Positions 1 to 6,020 of a stretch of 9,466 bases of DNA are shown here, piece by piece. Numbering within the stretch: the stretch's first letter is position 1; each line of letters begins with the position of its first letter. The notes under the pieces were generated by a model. It saw nothing but the letters and a program-made list of their open reading frames with translations. It was not told the DNA's origin and ran no database searches. Location of the stretch: NCBI GenBank assembly GCA_026394315.1, contig JAPKYM010000193.1:1-9466 (forward strand), written 5' to 3'. The stretch comes from Candidatus Bathyarchaeota archaeon (GTDB taxonomy: Archaea; Thermoproteota; Bathyarchaeia; 40CM-2-53-6; RBG-13-38-9). Both the position numbers and the translations under genes were made by a program.

Positions 1-672
1 TAGTATTCTTGTTTTCTGGGTGAATTCGTTGACAAGTCCTGCTGAGATCTGTGCTTCATAACTGTTGTCCAGTGGTTCGCATTTATTCACAAAAGCTTCG
101 GCATCCTGTTTTGACTCGGCAACACCGAATCCTTTCACGCGCGCGTATGCAGGGTCGGTATTCCCGATCTCTCCTGAGAGCCTGCCGCCTATTCTCCTTA
201 TTACCAGAACCCCACGATGGCCAATAGTGCTTTTGAATTCAAAATTGGAAGGAACGGTCTCCAGACTTATTTCCGAATTGATCGATTTACTCAGCTCAGC
301 AGCTTCAGAAGCTGAAAGGTTTCTCCCAACACGACGATCCAGAATCTTGTTGTTCTTGTCAACCGTTGCAAAATTGCATCTGAGGCCCAGCTCTCCCTTT
401 GTCATTTTCATGCCTGAACCAAAAGCCTCCAGTGGGCCCCTTCCAGTGTAGAATCTAGCAGGGTCGTATCCAAGAATCGAGATGACTGCCACATCACTCT
501 CAGGGGCTATCCCTGCTGAAACGGTATACATGAGCCCAAGTCTTCCTTGCTCCGCTAGCCTGTCAAGGTTTGGGGTTTCCGCGACTTCAAGAGGAGTTTT
601 GCCTCCAAATTCCGGGATGGGGCGGTCTCCTAGACCGTCTATGACTATGTAGAGGAGCTTGTTTTCTCTCAT
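1..672 (-). CDS. apgM: 2,3-bisphosphoglycerate-independent phosphoglycerate mutase, archaeal type (N-terminal 224 residues, cut by window edge)
   Basis: Interconverts 3- and 2-phosphoglycerate in glycolysis/gluconeogenesis in the cytosol. The frame is open from the ATG at 672 to the left edge with no stop, giving 224 residues; the family is usually about 400, so roughly the first half is here. Visible signatures: the N-terminal metal-binding motif LLYIVIDGLGDRPIPE with Asp12, the segment GGKTPLEVAETPNLDRLA, and APESDVAVISILGYDP, whose Ser59 matches the phosphorylated catalytic serine of the alkaline-phosphatase superfamily. RGPLEAFG and the short insert-domain region follow. The start is the only sensible one and begins the conserved strand immediately. 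There is no clear Shine-Dalgarno site; the ATG overlaps the stop of an upstream remnant frame as ATGA, which suggests translational coupling. Family assignment is firm; the missing C-terminal half cannot be checked. Confidence 0.95.
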   Translation of the reverse strand, partial: MRENKLLYIVIDGLGDRPIPEFGGKTPLEVAETPNLDRLAEQGRLGLMYTVSAGIAPESDVAVISILGYDPARFYTGRGPLEAFGSGMKMTKGELGLRCNFATVDKNNKILDRRVGRNLSASEAAELSKSINSEISLETVPSNFEFKSTIGHRGVLVIRRIGGRLSGEIGNTDPAYARVKGFGVAESKQDAEAFVNKCEPLDNSYEAQISAGLVNEFTQKTRIL

Positions 673-836
673 GAGATTTCATCTGCTGGAATACTGGCCA
701 AGCTTTTGTCTTTCTTAAGATCGCGCGCGCGCTCTGGAGTTGAACGTCGGAGAAAAAGGGAGTTTGTAACTATGATTGAGCTGAGGGCAACGGTTGCCGT
801 AACGAACATCGGATCGAGAAGGGCGCGCTGGATCTG
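669..836 (-). pseudogene. C-terminal remnant of a heavy-metal (P1B-type) P-type ATPase
   Basis: After a TAA at 837-839 the minus strand is open for 55 codons to TGA at 669-671. The piece LLDPMFVTATVALSSIIVTN followed by SLFLRR resembles the last membrane helix and tail of CopA/CopB-like ATPases, where a Pro, small residues, then ALSSV..V.NSLRLRR is the usual ending. The tail after it is charged and dispensable-looking (STPERARDLKKD). Nothing upstream encodes the phosphorylation (DKTGT), CPx or GDGxND parts, so about 600 or more residues are missing. The stop overlaps the apgM ATG as ATGA, as expected for the true end of a gene once in the same operon. An alternative is a small one-helix membrane protein of 46 residues starting at ATG 809-807, but no ribosome-binding site is seen there. 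The resemblance is recalled from the family, not from an alignment. Confidence 0.6.
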
Positions 837-875
837 TTACCAATAAGACTTAGCTCCTTAGGTAGGACTGTTCAA

Positions 876-896
876 CCGGTAAAACAAAAGAACCGG
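876..896 (-). terminator. T-rich hairpin-like terminator after the YHS gene
   Basis: Thirteen bases past the YHS stop, the minus strand has arms CCGGT and ACCGG (876-880 and 892-896) enclosing an 11-nt, nearly all-T loop (TCTTTTGTTTT). Archaeal termination relies mainly on T-rich tracts just after stop codons, and this tract is well placed. If real, it separates the YHS gene from the ATPase remnant and apgM. Confidence 0.4.
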
Positions 897-908
897 ATTC
901 TAATTCCC

Positions 909-1046
909 TCAAATAACCTTGGAGGGGGCCTTGTCAAAGTCTTCTTTACAGCTTGGAGAACAGAAGTAGTAGATCTTGCCCTGATAAGTACTCTTGAATC
1001 CAGCCGCTTTTTCCTCGACATTCATACCACAGATAGGGTCTTTCAC
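909..1046 (-). CDS. YHS-domain metal-binding protein, 45 residues
   Basis: A very short stand-alone YHS domain. It begins with the family signature KDPICGMNV and carries two further cysteines in YYFCSPSCKEDF, giving Cys6, Cys29 and Cys33 as likely metal ligands; the ending DFDKAPSKVI is also typical. YHS domains occur alone or attached to copper/heavy-metal ATPases and are thought to bind metal, often copper, in the cytoplasm. Start: GTG at 1046-1044, 8 nt after a GAGGTGG site (1061-1055), the same spacing as at the S9 peptidase; TTG at 1049 would add one residue. No ATG is available before the motif. It lies 40 bp after the M50 protease stop, so it may be cotranscribed with it. A P1B ATPase remnant sits directly downstream, so it was probably the partner of that transporter. 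It looks intact. Confidence 0.88.
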   Translation of the reverse strand: MKDPICGMNVEEKAAGFKSTYQGKIYYFCSPSCKEDFDKAPSKVI

Positions 1047-1054
1047 CAAGCAGT

Positions 1055-1062
1055 CCACCTCA
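1055..1062 (-). promoter_or_regulatory. Shine-Dalgarno site of the YHS gene
   Basis: TGAGGTGG on the minus strand, complementary to the 16S rRNA 3' end, 8 nt before GTG 1046-1044. It decides a start at a gene that has no ATG. Confidence 0.65.
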
Positions 1063-1085
1063 AGTGAATTGAATTATCAACTGAC

Positions 1086-2204
1086 TTATAGATTTAGCTC
1101 GGTCCTAGTTTTCACAACCTGGAATATATCACTGTGAGTCAAAATGCCCAAGAGTCTGCCTTCAGCCACAACCAAGACTTGGCCCACATCATATCTTGAC
1201 ATTTTCATAAAGGCTTCAATGGCTTCTCGGTCTGGACGAACCATGACTATTTTCTCATTTGGTCGCATTATATCCTTGACATAGGTAGTTTTCCACTGTT
1301 CCCTAGGAATTTGCTTCGCATCTTGGATGGACATTAGCCCCAAGATATCTCCATTTGAGAGCACCGGATATACTTCATGTCGGAATTGCAGCAAGTATTC
1401 AGTTATGAACTCCTCAATTGTCATGTCCGGAGTTACGGTCTTTACATCCCTTGTCATTATGTCGCCTATTGAGATGTTGAGAAGAGATTTGTTGATGATT
1501 GTTTGTCTAAGGCTTGATTCAGCCCCATTCTTTATGAACAGGCCGACAAAGACGAGCCAGAGCCCATTCGCCCAAAGTCCCATTAGTGCAAGCACCAAAC
1601 CACCGCCGATCATAAGATAAGAGATTCCGATTCCAACGTTGGTTGCTATCCGAGTTGCTTTGACAATGTCATGCTTCCGGAGCCAGACCGCGGATCGCAG
1701 TATTCTTCCACCATCCATAGGGAAGCCTGGGAGGAGGTTGAATCCAGCTAGGAATATGTTAATCCAGAATCCATAGTCAAGGGGGGCACGAATCTGAGGT
1801 GGAAGATGTAGAATGGAACTGCCATAGACAGCTAAACCGAAGGCTGCACCCAGAAAGATGCTTGAAGCTGGGCCTGCAGCAGCCATCTTTAATTCAACTT
1901 TTGGATCTTGGGGCTCCTCAGTCATTTCAGAGACTCCACCAAAGAAGAAGAGGGTGATGCGGGCTATTACCAATCCATATTTTCTTGCAACAATTGAATG
2001 ACACAGCTCATGAAACAGAACTGACCCAAAGAGAAGTATGGTGGCTATAAGGCCTATGATCCAATATTCGATTGATGAAAGGCCTGGGTAATTTATCGGC
2101 ATATAGCCTGCTGACAAGACCAGGAGGATCAGAAAGAAAATGAAGATCCAGCTGTAATGTACCGCTATTTGAAAGCCCGCAAGACGTCCAATTCGGAATG
2201 ACAA
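1086..2204 (-). CDS. Site-2-type M50 membrane metalloprotease with two CBS domains
   Basis: An intramembrane zinc protease of the S2P family (archaeal S2P-CBS type), 372 residues, expected to cleave membrane-bound substrates within the bilayer. Helices are visible at about 17-34, 46-68, 108-130 and 190-224. The zinc-binding HELCH is at 65-69 inside the second helix (His65, His69, catalytic Glu66); the third ligand is Asp164 in LLPGFPMDGGRILRS. The FFFGG strand (86-90) and the AAAGPASS helix (108-115) are also family features. Two CBS domains follow at about 248-302 and 310-366 and probably sense an adenine nucleotide. Start is TTG at 2204-2202: the frame is closed by TAA upstream with no other start between, and the first internal Met (35) would remove helix 1. 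GGGAG lies 4 nt before it. All active-site residues are present. Substrate unknown; by neighbourhood it may act on transport or stress proteins. Confidence 0.95.
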   Translation of the reverse strand: MSFRIGRLAGFQIAVHYSWIFIFFLILLVLSAGYMPINYPGLSSIEYWIIGLIATILLFGSVLFHELCHSIVARKYGLVIARITLFFFGGVSEMTEEPQDPKVELKMAAAGPASSIFLGAAFGLAVYGSSILHLPPQIRAPLDYGFWINIFLAGFNLLPGFPMDGGRILRSAVWLRKHDIVKATRIATNVGIGISYLMIGGGLVLALMGLWANGLWLVFVGLFIKNGAESSLRQTIINKSLLNISIGDIMTRDVKTVTPDMTIEEFITEYLLQFRHEVYPVLSNGDILGLMSIQDAKQIPREQWKTTYVKDIMRPNEKIVMVRPDREAIEAFMKMSRYDVGQVLVVAEGRLLGILTHSDIFQVVKTRTELNL

Positions 2205-2208
2205 ATAT

Positions 2209-2250
2209 CTCCCAATCCAATCTTGAGCCTGAGGTAGTTAAGTACTTTTC
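2209..2250 (-). promoter_or_regulatory. Candidate promoter and ribosome-binding site of the M50 protease
   Basis: On the minus strand GAAAAGTACTTAAC (2250-2237) contains a TATA-like box centred near 2241. A start site about 25 nt on would give a leader of roughly 12 nt containing GGGAG (2213-2209) just before the TTG start. The box is a poor match to consensus, so this rests on spacing. Confidence 0.3.
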
Positions 2251-2425
2251 AGAGGAGTAATTCAAAGCAACATTTTGATGCTAGAAGTATCTCTTGGAAA
2301 AGAGGAATTCGGCGCGTGTAATATTCTCAGGAATGCCAGCAGACCAAGAGAGACAACTAGCTATGCTGAGTACAGACATGAAAGCCCCCTCTACTGGCAA
2401 CTCGGGTATTGATTATGGTGGCAAC

Positions 2426-2647
2426 TCAGGATAGCGTTACTTCGAAGTCTTCTCCTCGGTATATGACCTGCATCAACACGTAGAGGAAATCCTCTTTGCT
2501 TGGCAGTGACAGTCCTCTTGCCATGAGCCCTTCATAGACTTGGTGAGGCTTCACCTCTGCAATTGAAACAGGCACTATGACAGGAGCGTTACTCTCGTCT
2601 TCAATGTAGATTTCGCTATTTCGCCTTACAACTCGAAGTGTTGACAT
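2426..2647 (-). CDS. Unrecognised 73-residue protein
   Basis: I do not recognise this family. The protein is small, acidic, has no cysteine and no membrane helix. The first half alternates charged and aliphatic residues as in beta strands (LRVVRRNSEIYIEDES, then APVIVPVSIAEV); the second half looks helical (EDFLYVLMQVIYRGEDFEV). The ATG at 2647 is the only start, since the frame is closed by TAA not far upstream. AAGGAG at 2672-2667 lies about 17-19 nt from the ATG, too far for a normal Shine-Dalgarno site. An A-rich box upstream may be its own promoter. It sits between the cation ATPase (172 bp away) and the M50 protease (221 bp away), all on one strand, so it could belong to either or neither. 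Coding status is supported by its length, regular composition and position, not by homology. Confidence 0.6.
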   Translation of the reverse strand: MSTLRVVRRNSEIYIEDESNAPVIVPVSIAEVKPHQVYEGLMARGLSLPSKEDFLYVLMQVIYRGEDFEVTLS

Positions 2648-2710
2648 CTTTGTTCTTTTGGAACTCTCCTTGTCTTATTGCAGGTACAGTATTGTGTGGT
2701 TACCTATCAA

Positions 2711-2722
2711 CTTTTTTAATCT
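2711..2722 (-). promoter_or_regulatory. Candidate TATA box of the 73-residue gene
   Basis: Minus strand AGATTAAAAAAG. A start site about 25 nt on (near 2690) would leave a leader of about 40 nt before ATG 2647. It is the only strong A/T block between the ATPase and this gene. Confidence 0.35.
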
Positions 2723-2736
2723 AACGGATCTGGGGC

Positions 2737-2756
2737 GCTTCTTTTGCGTCAGAAGC
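2737..2756. repeat. Short hairpin in the ATPase/73-residue-gene gap
   Basis: Perfect 6-bp arms GCTTCT (2737-2742) and AGAAGC (2751-2756) with an 8-nt loop. A competing outer pairing exists: GCGC plus TTTTGC (2735-2738, 2742-2747) with GCAAAA plus GCGC (2765-2770, 2777-2780). No T-tract follows on the minus strand, so it is not a classical terminator; it could be a processing site or operator, or chance. Confidence 0.3.
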
Positions 2757-2819
2757 AACTCGAAGCAAAATATCTGGCGCATTTCAGATGTTCAGAGAGA
2801 ATACTAGTAAGGCTGAAGA

Positions 2820-5396
2820 TTAAGAAAGCCGGGGCAAACTAGCCGAGTATTTCAAGTCTTGCCGTCTACTCCGCAGCTTGAGTATTTCAAACCACAGCAC
2901 ACTCGTCCCTCCGGCCCCTAGGCACACCAACAGATCAAAAGGGTGGAGGAAAGAAAAAGAGAAGAGTTCCTGGAGGATTGGCACATATAATACCAAGCCA
3001 AGAAAGAGAACCGCTCCGCCGACAACCCACCAAAGTGCTCTATTTGGCGAACGTAGAGTGGCTGGAATTGTTCGCAACCAAGAACGATTTGTAAGCATCA
3101 AGCCGAGATTTGCAATGACAAGAGTTGTAAAGGTCATTGCTCGGGCCTTCAGCTCTCCACTACCCAAAGCTATTGTGCCGCTGAATACTACAAGAAGAAC
3201 AAGAAGCAGAACACAACCCTGTAGAAGGCTGAGTACTATAGTCCTCATATTGTAAAGTGATTCGTTTAGCTTTCTAGGAGGCTTCTTCATGATATTTGCT
3301 TCCTCTGGCTCTTCTTCAAAGACTACCGAGCAAGCAGGATCAATTATCAACTCAAGGAAGACAACGTGAACAGGGAAGAGGACTAGTGGCCATCCAAACA
3401 GAACGGGGACAAGTGACATACCAGCTATCGGCACATGAATAGACAGTATATACGCGGTAGCCTTCTTCAAATTGTCAAATATTCGCCTACCCGTTCTGAC
3501 GGCGGCAACGATAAATGCAAAATTGTCGTCAAGCAGTACAAGTGATGAAGCTTCTCGGGCTACATCGGTTCCAGTATTTCCCATGGCAATGCCGACGTTC
3601 GCTGATTTTAGCGCCGGTGCATCATTCACTCCATCGCCTGTCATGGCGACAGTTTCGTGATTTGCCTTTAGGGCATTGACAATTCTAAGTTTCTGCTCAG
3701 GGACAATCCTTGCGAAGATATTTACATTCCTGACACGCAGTCCAAGTTCCGCATCGCTCAAAGCATCCAACTCATCGCCAGTGATATACTCGTCAACTGA
3801 TTTCATGCCGACTTGTCGAGCAATGCTCTGGGCTGTGGCCGGATAGTCTCCCGTAACCATCACCACCCGTATGCCGGCGGTGTAGCATTCACTGATGGCA
3901 TCAGCGACCTTCGGGCGAATCGGATCTGCAAATCCAACAAGGCCCAGAAATTTGAAGGTGAAATCGTGTTGTTCCTCTGGTAATTCGGTTCTCCTGAAGT
4001 ATGCTCGTGCTACACCCAGAACTCGCAGCCCTTTTTCAGCCATGGTATTAACCTGCAAGGAAAGCTCCTTCATATCCACCTCTCCAAAATGACAGAGATC
4101 TGCAATGTCTTCAGGTGCCCCTTTGGCTGCAATGATATACTCAGCGCCATCGCGCGACCTCCAAACATTTGACATTACAAGCAATTGCTGTGAAAGCGGA
4201 TACTCTTGCAGGAGCTCCCAATCTCCGTGCAAGTGCGCTGTACCTACGAGGTCTATTTCACCAAACCTTATCAGGGCTTTTTCCATCGGGTTGAAGGGAT
4301 CCCGCTTACAGGCAAGAATGCTGAATTCTACAAGTTCATGAAATGGTTCAGGAATGGGGCTGGCTTTTGTAGAATGAGGATAGTATGTCTGTCCGTTTGA
4401 GAAGAATACGTAAACAGACATCTTGTTTTCGGTAAGCGTTCCGGTCTTGTCCACACAGAGCACCGTCGCTGCACCGAGGGCCTCAATTGCTGGCGCATTT
4501 CTGGTGAGTACGTTGTTCCTTGATAATCGCCAAGCACCAAGAGCAAGAAATACGGTGAGTACTACAGGGAACTCTTCAGGCAGAATTGCCATGGCAAGAG
4601 TGATCCCTGCCAGAAAACCATGAATCCAATCAGAACGGATAAGCCCGTACGCAATCACAACAATCGCGCAAAGGCTGAGGCCAATGATAGCAGTAGTCCG
4701 AACGAGACGTTCGGTATCCTTCTCAAGTCGTGATTCTTCCCTGTAAGAGGTCTGCAATGACTTTCCGATCTTGCCAATCTCAGTTGTGGCTCCTGTCGCT
4801 CTGACCTTTGCTACCGCATGTCCTTGTACAACGAGTGTTCCTGAGTATACGAGAGGTTGATCGTCCCCCCCGGGTCGATCTGCAAGAGTTCCGCCATCCC
4901 ATTGTACCTTACGAACTGGAAGGGATTCTCCCGTGAGTAAGGATTCATCGATCATCAAGTTGCTGGAAGAGAGCAATATTGCATCCGCAGGTACACGATC
5001 TCCTTCAGAGAGGACGAGTACGTCTTCGCAGACAACTTCACGGCCAGAGATACGCTTACGTTCTCCATCGCGAATCACATGTGCCCTTGGGCTAGATAAA
5101 TTTCTTAGTGCTCTTAGTGCGTTTTCAGCTTTCTGTTGCTGATATATGGTGATGCCAATGATTACAGCGACAAAGCTCATCAGCATTATTCCTTCCTGAA
5201 AATCCCCCAGTATGAAGTAGATCGAGCCGCTTGCTACTAGCAATAGGAACATGGGCTCCCGAAGAATCTCAATGCCGATCCTGAGGACACTGCGCCCTTC
5301 TGCAGATGGTAGTTCATTAGGTCCATCCTGCTCCAGCCTTTGAATAGCTTCTCTATTGGAAAGCCCAGAAATGGAACCTACATCTACAGGCTGCAT
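2820..5396 (-). CDS. P-type cation-transporting ATPase, P2-like with PEEFP motif (858 residues)
   Basis: An ATP-driven cation pump of the inner membrane. Numbering from ATG 5396: cation-ATPase N-terminal domain GLSNREAIQRLEQDGPNELP (11-30); helices 1-2 at about 40-86; actuator domain with LLTGES (153-158); helices 3-4 at 235-287 with PEEFP (273-277); phosphorylation motif CVDKTGTLTENK with Asp316; nucleotide-binding KGAPE (425-429); hinge TGDGVNDAPALK (586-597); helices 5-10 from about 647 to 840, with LELIIDP in helix 6 (Asp686). Length and helix count suit the P2 (Ca2+/Na+) class. PEEFP replaces the PEGLP of Ca2+ pumps, so the ion is unsettled; Ca2+, another divalent ion or Na+ are options. 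The frame opens 75 bp earlier (5471), but those codons overlap a fossil of another ATPase in a different frame, and ATG 5396 fits the family N-terminus. All catalytic motifs are intact. Confidence 0.95.
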   Translation of the reverse strand: MQPVDVGSISGLSNREAIQRLEQDGPNELPSAEGRSVLRIGIEILREPMFLLLVASGSIYFILGDFQEGIMLMSFVAVIIGITIYQQQKAENALRALRNLSSPRAHVIRDGERKRISGREVVCEDVLVLSEGDRVPADAILLSSSNLMIDESLLTGESLPVRKVQWDGGTLADRPGGDDQPLVYSGTLVVQGHAVAKVRATGATTEIGKIGKSLQTSYREESRLEKDTERLVRTTAIIGLSLCAIVVIAYGLIRSDWIHGFLAGITLAMAILPEEFPVVLTVFLALGAWRLSRNNVLTRNAPAIEALGAATVLCVDKTGTLTENKMSVYVFFSNGQTYYPHSTKASPIPEPFHELVEFSILACKRDPFNPMEKALIRFGEIDLVGTAHLHGDWELLQEYPLSQQLLVMSNVWRSRDGAEYIIAAKGAPEDIADLCHFGEVDMKELSLQVNTMAEKGLRVLGVARAYFRRTELPEEQHDFTFKFLGLVGFADPIRPKVADAISECYTAGIRVVMVTGDYPATAQSIARQVGMKSVDEYITGDELDALSDAELGLRVRNVNIFARIVPEQKLRIVNALKANHETVAMTGDGVNDAPALKSANVGIAMGNTGTDVAREASSLVLLDDNFAFIVAAVRTGRRIFDNLKKATAYILSIHVPIAGMSLVPVLFGWPLVLFPVHVVFLELIIDPACSVVFEEEPEEANIMKKPPRKLNESLYNMRTIVLSLLQGCVLLLVLLVVFSGTIALGSGELKARAMTFTTLVIANLGLMLTNRSWLRTIPATLRSPNRALWWVVGGAVLFLGLVLYVPILQELFSFSFLHPFDLLVCLGAGGTSVLWFEILKLRSRRQDLKYSASLPRLS

Positions 5397-5707
5397 CAAT
5401 GCTTTCGACCGTACACTATCTTCTGGGAATCTATAGCGCGCGCTGTGAAGATCCCGGCTACAACGGTGCATGCAATCAAGAGTGCAAGTCTTGGGTTCTT
5501 GAATTGTCTGAGGAGAACTTGTGTGCGACTGAAGGTTTGCTTAGGTAATTCATTGTATCCAAATTCTTTTGGTCGCTGTCTAACTTCCTGCTCCGTTAAG
5601 CCCTGTTCGCTAGTCTTGAGAGTTTGATGTAGATCCGCTTGCGGGATCGACCAGTAATCCTTGCGTGGGTTGACTAGCTTTTCTCTTGTCGTGGTATTGC
5701 ATCCGCC
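5396..5707 (-). pseudogene. N-terminal remnant of a second P-type ATPase (MgtA/P2-like)
   Basis: Open for 103 codons on the minus strand between TGA 5708-5710 and TGA 5396-5398. It reads like the cation-ATPase N-terminal domain plus the first helix of a Mg2+/Ca2+ type pump: DYWSIPQADLHQTL, then GLTEQEVRQRPKEFGYNELP, then LLRQFKNP, then the helix LALLIACTVVAGIFT, after which similarity stops. It parallels, but clearly differs from, the N-terminus of the intact ATPase next door, so it comes from a second gene, not a local duplication slip. It has no ATG, GTG or TTG before the domain, carries Pro where the family has Leu (QRPKEFG), and lacks everything after helix 1, so I call it a pseudogene. 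Its stop shares one base with the ATG of the intact ATPase (TGATG). A translated peptide from a non-standard start cannot be excluded. Confidence 0.72.
5427..5438 (-). promoter_or_regulatory. Candidate promoter of the cation ATPase, inside the fossil
   Basis: Minus strand GCGCTATAGATT has a TATA-like core centred near 5432, 36 nt before ATG 5396. A start site about 25 nt on would give a roughly 10-nt leader. No Shine-Dalgarno site is visible before the ATG, which suits either a very short leader or reinitiation at TGATG. Confidence 0.3.
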
Positions 5708-6020
5708 TCAGATTCCGCCCTGTTGCAGCCAGGTCCGATATAGGCGTTATGTTATTATCGTGGGCTTAATGCCGCCAACACTAGGCGCGCGCTTTATTGC
5801 CTCAATTTTCCTTTTGATTATCCCTGCAATTTACTTCTCAGGACGCTCTAACAGTGGAGGAGGCAAGCATCATACCTCGACGGATATTGATTCCAAAAGC
5901 AGAGCAAACATGCTATTAGTCTATCTATGACTAATGACAGAACAAATACGATGGAATCGTTGCGCGCATATTGCGCTTTCCTCTAACGAGTCGTTTAGTC
6001 CGAAAAACACTGAGGTTTCA
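5708..6020. other. 313 bp with no convincing gene
   Basis: Lies between the PurD-like gene and the ATPase fossil. The minus-strand frames are short and unlike any family I know. On the plus strand ATG 5769 opens 53 codons to TGA 5930 with one hydrophobic stretch (FIASIFLLIIPAIYFSG), but there is no Shine-Dalgarno site and only a weak GATATA about 30 nt upstream; I leave it uncalled. Also present: a 13-bp inverted repeat GCGCATATTGCGC (5964-5976), an alternating GC tract (5785-5792), and GTGTTTTTCGG on the minus strand at 6010-6000, a weak T-tract that may end the PurD-like transcript. Confidence 0.5.

Noticed and set aside
65..451. 128-residue plus-strand frame at the left edge
   Set aside because: Exactly opposite the conserved apgM frame, which runs open to the window edge.
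2008..2265. 85-residue minus-strand frame over the start of the M50 protease
   Set aside because: Overlaps the well-supported membrane-helix frame of the protease and resembles nothing; a shadow frame.
2278..2412. 44-codon plus-strand frame between the M50 protease and the 73-residue gene
   Set aside because: The GAGGAG upstream is about 20 nt from the ATG, composition is unremarkable and nothing is recognisable in the product.
5397..5471. N-terminal extension of the cation ATPase starting at ATG 5471
   Set aside because: These 25 codons have no family resemblance and are read in a different frame from the conserved fossil ATPase helix in the same DNA; ATG 5396 fits the family N-terminus.
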